A stretch of DNA of 64,000 nt from UBA1757 sp963617485 (lineage in GTDB: Bacteria > Bacteroidota > Bacteroidia > Bacteroidales > UBA1402). The translations under genes and the position numbers were made by a program. The stretch lies in NCBI GenBank assembly GCA_963617485.1, contig CAVEPA010000005.1:1-64000 (forward strand). Direction: 5' to 3'. Under the pieces are notes generated by a model. It searched no databases, was not told the origin of the DNA, and worked only from the letters and a program-made list of their open reading frames with translations. This document shows, piece after piece, positions 30,780-40,562 of this stretch (the first letter of the stretch is position 1; each line of letters starts with the position of its first letter).

Positions 30780-33377
30780 TCATTTCTGAACACCGAAATC
30801 GGCCTGCTGCTGCGACACTTCTTCCAACAGCCGGTTGCGGTCTAAAGTAGCATCCGTCACCGTTGCGGTGCTGCGGCCGTCCGCTTCGCGGACAGCCTCG
30901 CTCGCTTGAGGAATATAGCAAGCCGGCAGATTGGCCGGGACACTCTCAAATTCCAATTCGCAGGAAGCGGGTGCCATCTGGCCCTCCCACAAGACGCGGG
31001 CCTTCAGTTTGATGGGGCCGGCAGTTGTTGTGGAGCGCAACAATACGGGAGCCGAACCGAATTCCACCTGACGCGGGTTCGCACCGATATTGGCATCACC
31101 GATAATTTCCGCCTGGCCCTCCACCTCGAAGAAGATTTGTTCCTTGGCCCCACGACGCACATTGCCGTTGTCGTCGGTAACTTCGGCCACCACTACCAAG
31201 AAGTCGCTGCCATCGGCGATGAGAGGCTGACCGGCGTGCTCGATGTGCAGGGCCAGCTTGGTGGAGCGGCGCGCGGGCATTTTCTTCTCGCGACACACCA
31301 CCCTACCGTCGATAATGCCTTCGGCCTCGGCCGTTACAGCTTGCCAGTTCTTCTGGAAATAGCTCAGCTGACGGTTCTTCCAAAAATCGTAGGCATCGCG
31401 GAATATCACCGGTGCGTTGGGAATACCATGGGCATCGTGCAGGACGGGCTGCACCAAAGTATCACAGCCGCGCAGGATCAGACGCACCGAGTCACAGTTA
31501 CTGAATACCACTATATCGTTGCCGTAATAAGGCATCAGTTCGTGCGCGATAAAGACCATCGGTCCGGTTTCCACCATAGGATGCGTGGCTGTTGCCGACA
31601 CTTGGCTCTTGAACATCTGGTAGGCGTATTTCTGCTGACGGAAAGCATCACATTGGCCACCCCAATAGGGATCGGGGTGATAGCCGCGCTGATGGTCAAA
31701 GGCATGCCACTGTGCACCGCCGATAAACTGGGGCTGCGAGTGGAACATCTCACCATAAACATCGGCCAAGGCCAAGGCCTGCACGCGCATCGGACCTTCG
31801 CCCCAGCTGCGCGACACGCGATTGTTGTTGTTTTGGGCATACCAGTCGTCCACCATCTCGCCAAACTCGCGCGTAAAGATGCACTGTTCCACCTTGCCCG
31901 TATCGCCGGGCCAGCCGTACACCACACCGTAATGCTCGCTCACACCGGCCGAATTCATATCGGCCACGGCCAGAGGCGCTCCAGGGTATGGAAATTCATC
32001 CTTGGTAATCTGCAGGGCTTGCAACGAAAAATCTTCGGGAAAGCGTGTCTCGTTCAAAATAGGCTCCCACAACAGCACCGAGGGGTGATTACGGTCGCGA
32101 CGTATCATTTGGGTAACATCGTCCAATACGAAATCCTTGAAGCCGGGAGCCTTGTTCCAATATTGCCAGCCCGGCGTTGGTACAATCATGAAGATACCCA
32201 GTTCGTCACAGGCATCCATCCAGGCCGGGTCCTGCGGATAATGGGCCGAACGGACTATGGTGCAGCCGCCTTCGCGCAACAGGTAGGCATCGCGCCAATG
32301 CTGCGAGTTGGGCAAGGCGTTGCCCACATAGGCGAAATCCTGATGACGGTTGGCTCCGATAAGTTGTTTATAGGGTTTGCCGTTCAGATAAAAACCATCC
32401 TTGCCCTTAAACTCGGCCTGCCGGATACCAGCGCGCAGCATACCTCCGTCAAGCGACTGCTTGCCTTTTTTTAGACGCAATTGCACTTGGTACAAATAGG
32501 GGTCGTCGGGGCTCCACAGATGAGGCCGTTCAATTTGGAAACGCTGCTTGACAGTCTGGTAAGCGCCAGCCTGCAATTTGATTTTCGACCGGGTCACTTG
32601 AAGCAATTTGCCGTTCTGGTCGCAGAGCCGGGTTTCAAGCATCACCAAGCCTCCCCTGCCGCTCTTGTCGGCTATTTCGGTATCAACGCAGACCGTTGCC
32701 GATTTTTCGCTGATGTTTTCGTAATGAAGGAAGACTCCGCCGCCAGCCACCTGATGACGTTCCACCACAGCGTCGGTTATATACTGTTGCTCGGTAGCTA
32801 TCATCCAGACATCACGGTAGATGCCGCCGTGATAGGCAAAATCGAGCGTATATTGGGTCTTGCCGGGCGGATAACTCTTATCGTTGGAATTGTCGGTGCA
32901 AAGCGCCAGTACACAAGTATCACCGGCCTGTACGCCATAGTCGTTCAGACAAAGGGCAAAAGGCAGATAGCCGCCAAAATGCTGTAGTATGCTGTCGCCG
33001 TTAAGATAGAGCGTCGTCTTGCCCATTGCGGCCTCGAAATAGACAGTCACGCGTTTTCCCTGCAACGAGGGGTCGAGGACGAAATGCTTGCGATACCAGG
33101 CCTTACCTTGATAGTTGCGGCTGCCGCTGGCCTCGGCAGGCATCAGCTGAACGCTATGAGGAAGGCTCACCACTTCCCAAGCCTCGTCCTGAAAATCGCG
33201 GGTCATGGCAGCTTGCACATCTCCCCGGCAAAAACGCCAGCCCAAATTGAAATTGTAGACTTCGCGACCACTGTCATCGAGGGTGAACATGCCGGCCACC
33301 GAATGACGCGGCTGGTAGGCCCACAGCGATGCCATCGCGAACAGGCAGCAACCAAGGCTTGTCAATAGTCTTTTCAT
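30780..33377 (-). CDS. GH2 family glycoside hydrolase, secreted
   Basis: From MKRLLTSLGCCLFAMASLWA (signal peptide) the protein is 865 residues. A sugar-binding jelly-roll (about 50-200) precedes an immunoglobulin-like domain and a TIM barrel. DRNHPSVLLWEPILNE (about 430-445) holds the acid/base glutamate. TREFGEMVDDW (about 500-510) probably holds the nucleophile glutamate. C-terminal DUF4982-like beta domains follow. GH2 covers beta-galactosidases, beta-glucuronidases and others; the barrel differs from LacZ and the substrate is open. It is the last gene of the nine-gene operon. Confidence 0.88.
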   Translation of the reverse strand: MKRLLTSLGCCLFAMASLWAYQPRHSVAGMFTLDDSGREVYNFNLGWRFCRGDVQAAMTRDFQDEAWEVVSLPHSVQLMPAEASGSRNYQGKAWYRKHFVLDPSLQGKRVTVYFEAAMGKTTLYLNGDSILQHFGGYLPFALCLNDYGVQAGDTCVLALCTDNSNDKSYPPGKTQYTLDFAYHGGIYRDVWMIATEQQYITDAVVERHQVAGGGVFLHYENISEKSATVCVDTEIADKSGRGGLVMLETRLCDQNGKLLQVTRSKIKLQAGAYQTVKQRFQIERPHLWSPDDPYLYQVQLRLKKGKQSLDGGMLRAGIRQAEFKGKDGFYLNGKPYKQLIGANRHQDFAYVGNALPNSQHWRDAYLLREGGCTIVRSAHYPQDPAWMDACDELGIFMIVPTPGWQYWNKAPGFKDFVLDDVTQMIRRDRNHPSVLLWEPILNETRFPEDFSLQALQITKDEFPYPGAPLAVADMNSAGVSEHYGVVYGWPGDTGKVEQCIFTREFGEMVDDWYAQNNNNRVSRSWGEGPMRVQALALADVYGEMFHSQPQFIGGAQWHAFDHQRGYHPDPYWGGQCDAFRQQKYAYQMFKSQVSATATHPMVETGPMVFIAHELMPYYGNDIVVFSNCDSVRLILRGCDTLVQPVLHDAHGIPNAPVIFRDAYDFWKNRQLSYFQKNWQAVTAEAEGIIDGRVVCREKKMPARRSTKLALHIEHAGQPLIADGSDFLVVVAEVTDDNGNVRRGAKEQIFFEVEGQAEIIGDANIGANPRQVEFGSAPVLLRSTTTAGPIKLKARVLWEGQMAPASCELEFESVPANLPACYIPQASEAVREADGRSTATVTDATLDRNRLLEEVSQQQADFGVQK

Positions 33378-33385
33378 AATCGTTT

Positions 33386-35746
33386 CTATTTTTGTTCTAC
33401 TTGTGTACAGGAAGTTTTGTTGACAGAATGCAGGGCCCCGTCGCGCCAAATGCCTTCCACACAGACTCCGTCGGGCGCATGCAGTTTAAAGTGCACATCC
33501 CAGTCTTGCGGCCAGGCCGGGCAAACAGCCAGACTGCCATCGCTATTTTCCTGCAACAACATTTCCTGCAGCCCTATCATAGCCGAGCCTCCCCAGTTAT
33601 GGTCGGGTGTCCAGTCAAAGCCGGGTCCCCAGAAAGTGGGGAAACGGTGCGGGCCGTCCTGGAACTTAAGCAGCGTCCAAGCCTTGGCCTCATCGGTAAG
33701 ACCCAAACAGGCTGCAAAGATATTGTATTGTTTCCATCCCACATGACTGCGGAATTTCTGCACATCGGGATCGTAAAGATAGGTATTGAGGGCCCACTGC
33801 ATGGTATCGGCAGCGGTGTCGGGGCGGAACAGCCGCCAGGGCCAGACGGCATAGAGTTGCGGGGCTTCGGTATTGTTGACGCGTTCCCAGGTTTCGGCCG
33901 GAGCCAACATGGTCTTGCCATTCAGCTCTCGCAGCGGCAAGTCGGGAAGTTTAGCTCTGAAAGCCGACCAATGCTCGCGGCGTTCCTGAGGGATATCCTC
34001 ACCGGCAAAAGCCTCACTCAAAACCTGCAGCGCAGCCAGCGTGGACGAAGCATTGCGGGCCAGCTTGTAAGTCTCGCAGGCAGAACCGGGATAGAAGGTC
34101 TGCTTGCCGTTTTCATCCAACACCGGCTCGCCGCGTTGAAGGGCAAGGTAAGCATAGTGCTCTTCAAAAAAGAGCAAAGAACTGTCTATCAAGGGATAAT
34201 AGGCACTGATGTCGATACCGGCATAGCGTTTGGCTTCCAAAATCATCCAGCAGAATTCCAAGGCTGTATCCCACTGATATTCAAGCCATTTATTATATTC
34301 CATACCAGCATCGTAGCCTTGCGGACGTTTCCAAGAATATTCACTGGGATTGGGCAGACCGAAATTCTCCATCTGTTCGGTAAAGCAGGCACCATCGTGC
34401 TGCCAGTAATAACGGCTACGCCAACGCGCATTGTTGAGCAGACGGCGGTAATACTCGAACTGGCTGTACATCATGTCCACATCGCCGCTCTTAAGCATGG
34501 GGAAATAGACCAGCCGCTGGTTCTGCGCCGTAAAAGTACCGCCTCCCCAATTACGGAAATCGGGGCTGAAAGGCCGTTTGGCGTTCACATACACAGGGTC
34601 GAAGGTAAACAGGCCTCCGTTGAATTTGGTCGGATAGCTACCGTAGGCATTGCAAGCCAGTTGATAACGGAAAAGCTGATAGTTACGGCCTAGTTTCCAA
34701 GCCTCATAGGCAGCGGAATCCATCTGGGAAAGCGGCGTATATGGATTGATGCAGATATAGCTGCGCTGCCAGAAAGCCTGCCACCAGGCCAAGGTCTTTT
34801 GTTCGTCGCGAGCGTAGCGCACCGAGGCGCGAAGCCGTCGCAGAGAGCGTTGCCAGGCCTTTTCCAACTGCCTCTCCGGGCGCGCGAGGTCATAGATTTG
34901 TGTATGCAGGGCCAGACTCAAGCGATGATGACGACGCTTGCACCACGACTGCAAGCGCCAAGCCCGATAGTCGTTGCCTTCCTCACGGAAGGACAAGGTA
35001 TCCTTGAAGCGGAAACCGCGTCCGTACAGCACACCGCCAAAGCGCAGGCCTCCCAACGGATTGTCGAGCGAATCCTTGACAGCCTCCATACCTTGCTGTG
35101 CCACCGTGACATCAAAAATAGTTTCGGCTGGATTCTGGTGATAGAAGAATATCTTGCTCCTTTGGGCCTCTATGCGGTCGGCCTTGATTAGCAATCCTTT
35201 AGGAGGCGCCCATTTGTAGGAGTTGCCGAAACTCTCGTTCTTGCGCAGTTCACGGTCGCGGTAACGCCAAGATTCGTAACTGGCCGTCACTTTCTGGGCT
35301 CGCGCGCACCGAACGTCCATGTGGACCAAGGGCTTGTACACATCGGCCCAACAGACGACGCTCACCAGACTGTCGCCTTGCCCGGCCTGAATACGCACCC
35401 TTCCCTGCGGCAAATCCAGCACTTGCAAGAACGCGTCATCACTCAGCGGCTGTTCCAGGCGCAAGCGCAAACGGCCCAGCTTGAGCATGGTATTGTTTTC
35501 GTCGAAAGTGCCGCTGCGCGAGACGAAAATCAGCACATCTCCCTGCTCCACCCAGATGTTCATACCGATATCGCCACCGCCGCAAGGCATCGACTCGCTG
35601 GAATTGCGGCTCTGACTATGCCAGCAGATATTGTAGCTGTCGCCAAAGACCGGCTGTTCGGCCCCAAGCGACAAGGTGCCAAGCAGCATCAGCAGTATCG
35701 GCAGACAAAGTGTCCGTTTCGTGGAGAATCTTAGTCGTAACATCAT
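33386..35746 (-). CDS. DUF5703-containing secreted protein, putative glycoside hydrolase
   Basis: The 786-residue protein has a signal peptide (TLCLPILLMLLGTLSLGAEQ). Its N-terminal domain has ESMPCGGGDIGMNIWVEQGD and FVSRSGTFDENN, the signature of DUF5703_N, a beta-sandwich related to the N-terminal domains of GH65/GH95-type enzymes. The C-terminal ~450 residues look like an (alpha/alpha)6 barrel (LFTFDPVYVNAKRPFSPDFRNWGG, then HNWGGSAMIGLQEMLLQE). This matches the overall plan of inverting fucosidase/galactosidase GH95 members, but the catalytic residues are not evident. It lies inside the rhamnose/apiose operon, so hydrolysis of a plant-glycan linkage is likely. ATG 35746 or 35743 starts it. 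Confidence 0.85.
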   Translation of the reverse strand: MMLRLRFSTKRTLCLPILLMLLGTLSLGAEQPVFGDSYNICWHSQSRNSSESMPCGGGDIGMNIWVEQGDVLIFVSRSGTFDENNTMLKLGRLRLRLEQPLSDDAFLQVLDLPQGRVRIQAGQGDSLVSVVCWADVYKPLVHMDVRCARAQKVTASYESWRYRDRELRKNESFGNSYKWAPPKGLLIKADRIEAQRSKIFFYHQNPAETIFDVTVAQQGMEAVKDSLDNPLGGLRFGGVLYGRGFRFKDTLSFREEGNDYRAWRLQSWCKRRHHRLSLALHTQIYDLARPERQLEKAWQRSLRRLRASVRYARDEQKTLAWWQAFWQRSYICINPYTPLSQMDSAAYEAWKLGRNYQLFRYQLACNAYGSYPTKFNGGLFTFDPVYVNAKRPFSPDFRNWGGGTFTAQNQRLVYFPMLKSGDVDMMYSQFEYYRRLLNNARWRSRYYWQHDGACFTEQMENFGLPNPSEYSWKRPQGYDAGMEYNKWLEYQWDTALEFCWMILEAKRYAGIDISAYYPLIDSSLLFFEEHYAYLALQRGEPVLDENGKQTFYPGSACETYKLARNASSTLAALQVLSEAFAGEDIPQERREHWSAFRAKLPDLPLRELNGKTMLAPAETWERVNNTEAPQLYAVWPWRLFRPDTAADTMQWALNTYLYDPDVQKFRSHVGWKQYNIFAACLGLTDEAKAWTLLKFQDGPHRFPTFWGPGFDWTPDHNWGGSAMIGLQEMLLQENSDGSLAVCPAWPQDWDVHFKLHAPDGVCVEGIWRDGALHSVNKTSCTQVEQK

Positions 35747-35753
35747 ATAAGGC

Positions 35754-37169
35754 TCAGAAATCTGTCCTAAAAGAAGAAACCGGCATACCGTTCTGACCGA
35801 AAAGCGTGGCATTCACACAGTTACCAAAAGCATAACGCACGGCAACAGGTTGGGGCACTTGCGGCGAATAAAGTTCCACGAAATTGGTATTCCAGCGGAT
35901 ATGGGCCTTGGCCGGATAGAAAATGCTGTCGCTGCCGGCAAGTTCAAAGCCTTCAGGGTCGCCCAGCGTGGCATCCAGCCCCATGGGCGAATGGTCGAAA
36001 TCGAGCACCACCAGGCTGTCTTTGATTTCCATCGACTTATAGCGCGGGCTTTCCACATTGATATCGTAGCCGTAGGTATGGGCCAGGGCGTTCATAGCCA
36101 GACGTTCACCGGGTATCTGCTTACGAGAGGGATGAATGCCGCTCCACATGCCGGCATCGAGCAAGACCACCATAGCCGCATTGGGTATCAGCGCTTCAGC
36201 CTTCATCTGAGCTTCGCGCAAGAGGGCCGAATTGATAGGTTCCTTGCCCTTGGGCGTGATGATGGAATAGTCGTAGGGAGCAATTTGGCAATAATAGAAC
36301 GGAAATTCGCCGATACCCCAGTTTTCACGCCAAGAGGCCACCATAGCTTGCATCAGAGCCGTATAGGTATGGGCACGGTCATAGTTGGACTCGCCCTGAT
36401 ACCAGATAACACCGCGCATAGCCATTCCCAAGAAGGGATGCACCATGGCATTGTAAAGCGAGGTCGGGGTATTGCTGCCTATCTTGGTGTCAGCCTCGGG
36501 CAGTTTCACCTCGTTGAAAGTGCTTAGGGTTTCGCGGGGCATCCAAGCCTCGATGCAAGTGCCGCCCCACGAGCTCACCACCAAACCCACCGGGCAACCG
36601 AGTGCTTGGCGCAGGAAACGGCCGAAGTAATAGGCTGTGGCAGAAAATTCGCGCACCGTGGCGGGACGTGCTTCGTTCCAGGAACCCCTGACACTGTCGA
36701 GCGGCTCGAAGGATTTCTGGCGGCGAATGGTCATCAGGCGCAGGTCATCATCGGTAGAGAGCATCAAATCGCGTGTACCGTTGGTGATAGACTGCGCCTT
36801 GTAGCCCTTCATGGGCTGCTCCATATTCGACTGGCCGGCACAGAACCACACTTCGCCTATCAGCACATTTTCCAAGCTGCGCTTGTCTTTGCCGGCTTCG
36901 ACAATGATGCGATAAGGGCCACCGGCTTGAGGCGTGGACAATGCCACTTTGAAGTAACCATGGTCGTCGGCCTGCACCTTATAAGTATGGTTGTCCCAAG
37001 AAGTCTTGATCTTCAGCGTCTGACGGGCTTCTGTCCAGCCCCAAAGCGGTGCCTGGGTCTGCTGTTGCAACACCATATTGTCGGCAAAAAAAGCAGGCAG
37101 TTTAATTTCGGCCTTCAGGCTCAAACTGGCCACAAGAAGTCCGCATAGGATACATTTGTATATTTTCAT
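35754..37169 (-). CDS. SGNH-type carbohydrate acetylesterase (sialate O-acetylesterase family)
   Basis: The 471-residue secreted protein (signal MKIYKCILCGLLVASLSLKA) is an SGNH hydrolase of the SASA family. Block I, FCAGQSNMEQPM, contains the nucleophile serine at about residue 114. VIWYQGESNYD provides the oxyanion glycine and asparagine. SGIHPSRKQIPGERLA holds the catalytic histidine in the usual IHP context. An N-terminal jelly-roll (about 25-105) precedes the catalytic domain. The family name refers to sialic acid, but in plant-glycan loci such enzymes commonly remove acetyl groups from pectin sugars, which suits this operon. It lies 10 bp after GH106. Confidence 0.92.
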   Translation of the reverse strand: MKIYKCILCGLLVASLSLKAEIKLPAFFADNMVLQQQTQAPLWGWTEARQTLKIKTSWDNHTYKVQADDHGYFKVALSTPQAGGPYRIIVEAGKDKRSLENVLIGEVWFCAGQSNMEQPMKGYKAQSITNGTRDLMLSTDDDLRLMTIRRQKSFEPLDSVRGSWNEARPATVREFSATAYYFGRFLRQALGCPVGLVVSSWGGTCIEAWMPRETLSTFNEVKLPEADTKIGSNTPTSLYNAMVHPFLGMAMRGVIWYQGESNYDRAHTYTALMQAMVASWRENWGIGEFPFYYCQIAPYDYSIITPKGKEPINSALLREAQMKAEALIPNAAMVVLLDAGMWSGIHPSRKQIPGERLAMNALAHTYGYDINVESPRYKSMEIKDSLVVLDFDHSPMGLDATLGDPEGFELAGSDSIFYPAKAHIRWNTNFVELYSPQVPQPVAVRYAFGNCVNATLFGQNGMPVSSFRTDF

Positions 37170-37179
37170 AAGCGTGTCG

Positions 37180-40100
37180 TTATTGTTCCATTATCAGTTC
37201 CACTTGGCCGAAAAGACCGGAAGGCTGAAGCTCGACGGCTGGGATTGACTTGCCTTGCTTGTCTTGCTTGTAGTCCCACTGGCGGCCGTTGGTCCAGTAC
37301 TTGTCATCCTGCACGAGTCCATAGTTGTAGGCCTGGGTATAGTTATACCAAGTATTGGCCAGCGAAATTTCCAGACTGTTCCTGCCCTTTTTCAAAGCCT
37401 TGGTGATGTCTATCATATAAGGTTCAGCCCAAACGATACCGCAGTCTTGCCCGTTGACTTTTACGCTGGAAATGACGTGCATATCTTCCAGCTTGAGCCA
37501 GACGCGGCCGGCCTTTTTAGGCACACGGCATTTGAATGTGGTACGGTAGATGGCTTCGCCCGAATAGTAACGGATGTCGGGGTCGTCGCTAAGACGCCAG
37601 TCGAAAAGCTGCACGCCAAGCAGTTGCTTGCCGTTGCGCTTGAAGAGGATGTTCCAAGGAGCAAAATCGGTTTTGAGCGGCTGTTGGCTACGGGCCCATT
37701 GCGGAGCCTCAGCACCCTCGGGCCAAGAAGCGGATGCCACCAAGAAAGCCGAAGCATTGGCCGCCAACTCAATCTGTGCTTGCAAAGCCTCGGCACTGCG
37801 CTGTGACTCAAGACGATAAAAGCTTTTGCTTTGAGCATCCCAAAGGCTCAAACAAGGATATTGGCTACGCAGCCGCACAGTCAGTTCCTGTGGCTGGCCC
37901 GATTGGTTGGAGATGAACCACACCTGGGCATCCTGCAAGTCGCGCTGCGACCAGGCTATCTTGTCGAAGCGCTCTGAGCGATTATGGTAAAAACTGATGG
38001 CAGGCGGCAGTCCGTAGGCGGCCAGGGTCTCGTCTTGCAAAGGCAGCAGACATCTTTGACGGCGGGCATGCTCCCATACTTGCTGCACCAAGTCCTGCGA
38101 TTTGGCTACCGGCCGGGTTGGAGGCAGGAAGACCAGCACCCCGGCTTTTTGGAATTCGGAGAGCTTCTGCAGCAGTTCCTCGCTCATGTATTGGGTGTCG
38201 GGAGCCATGGCATGGGCTATGGGCAATACCAGCACCCGGTAGGAAGCGCCACCGGGCAGGCACAGACGGCCGTTTTCGGCTTTGGCCAGCCGCAGCAAAG
38301 CATCCCGGTTGATGCAGTCGTACTGGTAACCACGGAGCGGGTCGGTCCACAGTTGGGCCGTCACCATATTGGCCGAGGCGCGCACGCCCACCGAAGTAAT
38401 CGTGGTCGGTTGCCCGTCGTTGGCCTGGCGACTGGCTTCGCGCTGCAATTGTTCCTCTCCGAAAAGGCCGGGCAAGGAGGCAGTCAGATGATGCGGCAGG
38501 ACGCTGCGCGAAGGCAGGTTCTCGCCCGTAAACACAGCAATGTCACGCCGAGATTTGCCGGCCTGAAGCACAGCCTGACAACGACTGATATAATCGACCC
38601 ATTCCCCGGCATAGGGCCACCAGGTCTGCGAACCATGCATGTACAGCCCGATACCGTCCAGGGTCATGCCGGGATATTTGCCGGGGAAAGGATGTTGACA
38701 GAAAACGTGAAAAAAGAGCTTGTTCATGCCGAAGGCCAGGTTATAGTCGCCCAAGGTCTTCAACATGCCGGGATACTCCTTCCACAAAGCGCGGAGCTGG
38801 GTAAAGCCCTCGGCTTGGACGATATTCTTGCCGTAGATATGGGCACCGGACACAGCATCAAACATATCGTTGGGTTTGTCGTGCGTGGGGCTGTCCAACC
38901 AGAATTCACCCATAGGCAGGTCGGCGATATCGTAATGGCGCAGGCCGTCACTCATCATGGTGGGGGCGATACACTCGCAACTGAGCAGACAGCCATGTTC
39001 GGCAGCCAATTGGTGCAGGGTTCCGAAGAAAGCTTCCTGGGTAAGGTCGCTGACGGTCTGCCGCACATCGTATAGCACCGCTTCGGATACTTCGGCGTTC
39101 ACCAAAGGAATACCGGCGAACAAAGGCAGGAAGGGTGTCAGGTCGTAATGGCGACGCTGACGGAACTCGTCTAAAAAGCGGGCCGTCCAGTTTTGGCTAC
39201 CGCACTCCCAACTGTCGATATGCATGCGGGTGAGTACCTTTTGCAAAAGCGCATTGTCGATATGTTTGTAGGCGGCACCGAACCAGTTTTCGTATTGCCA
39301 GCGCACGGCTTCGGCATCGAATTTGTCACATTCCAAGCCCTTGCAGCCGCCACCCGTTTCGTTGCGGTGGCCGGTAGAAGTATGACCCATACGCAAAATC
39401 AACCAGTCGCCCTTGGGCAAGCTGCAGCCCGAAAGGCTGCCGTCTGCAGCCAAGTAGGTACTGAGGTTGTGCACGTCTTCGAGGGCGGTGCAGTCCGCGT
39501 CTGGCAGGCTTTGCCTGTCCTGACGCGGACTCAGGCGCCAGACCAAAGCCGATTTTCCTTCGAAATTCTCCAGCAGCGGCAAACTGCTCAGCACCAGCTG
39601 TCGAACGGCCAAGGTCGCCTTCCATTTGGCAGCATCCAAATCTTCGCTGCCGGGTTCAGTACCTTCTGGTGTCCAATAGAAACGGAAATATTTGGCAGTA
39701 GTCGTTGGCAAAGAATAGGTGCTGGGGGCATCGGTATCTTGCCAGCCCCGGCGGGCGGGTTCACAAGTCTTGATGTCGCGGAAATGTTCACCATCGTCGC
39801 TCACAGCCACGCGCCAGCGCAAGGCCTGGAAATTGGTACCGCTGGGGCTCACCCTCAGCGAAGCAGCGGTAAAGGGTTCATCGAAAGCATATTGCACCCA
39901 GGCCGGCTGCGAACTGCGGAACTTGGCACTGCCGTCGATTAAACCTTGCATGTCTTCTCCGGTAGACACGCTCACCACGGGGCGCAGTTGCTCAGATGTC
40001 TGCAAACGCAAAGGCAAGGCAAAGACGGCGATGTCGCGGTAATAGTTTTCGTTCATTTCCGGCAAGGGCAAAACCAGATGCCCAATCTTACCCCCTTGGG

Positions 40101-40557
40101 TCTGCGTCATGGAGTAGACCACTTTCTGCATCGACTGTTCGGGGCTAATCCACGGGCCACCGGCAAGCGCGAAACCATCACAGATATGCAAGCCCATCTT
40201 CAAACCAAGACGGTCGGCTTCGCGCATGGAGTATTCCACCATCTTCCACCATTGTTCCGTGCCCTGCAGCACGCAGTTGTCCATGAACTGCACGCGGGCG
40301 GAGTCGCGGATAGGCATCAGATAAGTACCCTCCAGACCGATTTCCTTCATAGCTTCAAGGTCGGCCGTAATGCCTTCGCGAGTAACGGCACCGTTCATCC
40401 AGTACCAGAATATCCAGGGGGAGGCCTCGCTGCCCGGCGACAGGAAAGCCTGCTGCAAATCGGCCAGACGCTCTACCCTATTTTGTGCCGGCAACGACAG
40501 CTGGCCCGTCACACAAAGCAAAACCAGTGAAGCAAGTATGCTTGTCAATCGTTTCAT
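37180..40557 (-). CDS. GH106 alpha-L-rhamnosidase
   Basis: This 1125-residue secreted protein starts with a signal peptide (MKRLTSILASLVLLCVTGQLSLPAQ). The GH106 N-terminal signature is clear: ASPWIFWYWMNGAVTREGITADLEAMKEIGLEG (about 43-75), then LGLKMGLHICDGFALAGGPWI. The barrel continues with HIDSWECGSQNWTARFLDEF and CECIAPTMMSDGL, which contain acidic residues appropriate for inverting catalysis. A C-terminal beta-sandwich (RVWLKLEDMHVISSVKVNGQ, GRNSLEISLANTWYN) ends it. GH106 enzymes remove alpha-L-rhamnose from pectins such as RG-I and RG-II. It lies between the LacZ-like and esterase genes. Confidence 0.93.
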   Translation of the reverse strand: MKRLTSILASLVLLCVTGQLSLPAQNRVERLADLQQAFLSPGSEASPWIFWYWMNGAVTREGITADLEAMKEIGLEGTYLMPIRDSARVQFMDNCVLQGTEQWWKMVEYSMREADRLGLKMGLHICDGFALAGGPWISPEQSMQKVVYSMTQTQGGKIGHLVLPLPEMNENYYRDIAVFALPLRLQTSEQLRPVVSVSTGEDMQGLIDGSAKFRSSQPAWVQYAFDEPFTAASLRVSPSGTNFQALRWRVAVSDDGEHFRDIKTCEPARRGWQDTDAPSTYSLPTTTAKYFRFYWTPEGTEPGSEDLDAAKWKATLAVRQLVLSSLPLLENFEGKSALVWRLSPRQDRQSLPDADCTALEDVHNLSTYLAADGSLSGCSLPKGDWLILRMGHTSTGHRNETGGGCKGLECDKFDAEAVRWQYENWFGAAYKHIDNALLQKVLTRMHIDSWECGSQNWTARFLDEFRQRRHYDLTPFLPLFAGIPLVNAEVSEAVLYDVRQTVSDLTQEAFFGTLHQLAAEHGCLLSCECIAPTMMSDGLRHYDIADLPMGEFWLDSPTHDKPNDMFDAVSGAHIYGKNIVQAEGFTQLRALWKEYPGMLKTLGDYNLAFGMNKLFFHVFCQHPFPGKYPGMTLDGIGLYMHGSQTWWPYAGEWVDYISRCQAVLQAGKSRRDIAVFTGENLPSRSVLPHHLTASLPGLFGEEQLQREASRQANDGQPTTITSVGVRASANMVTAQLWTDPLRGYQYDCINRDALLRLAKAENGRLCLPGGASYRVLVLPIAHAMAPDTQYMSEELLQKLSEFQKAGVLVFLPPTRPVAKSQDLVQQVWEHARRQRCLLPLQDETLAAYGLPPAISFYHNRSERFDKIAWSQRDLQDAQVWFISNQSGQPQELTVRLRSQYPCLSLWDAQSKSFYRLESQRSAEALQAQIELAANASAFLVASASWPEGAEAPQWARSQQPLKTDFAPWNILFKRNGKQLLGVQLFDWRLSDDPDIRYYSGEAIYRTTFKCRVPKKAGRVWLKLEDMHVISSVKVNGQDCGIVWAEPYMIDITKALKKGRNSLEISLANTWYNYTQAYNYGLVQDDKYWTNGRQWDYKQDKQGKSIPAVELQPSGLFGQVELIMEQ

Positions 40558-40562
40558 ATACG

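Noticed and set aside
30906..32474. 522-codon plus-strand frame opposite the GH2 gene
   Set aside because: Antisense shadow of a well-supported glycoside hydrolase; the His-rich translation has no family resemblance.
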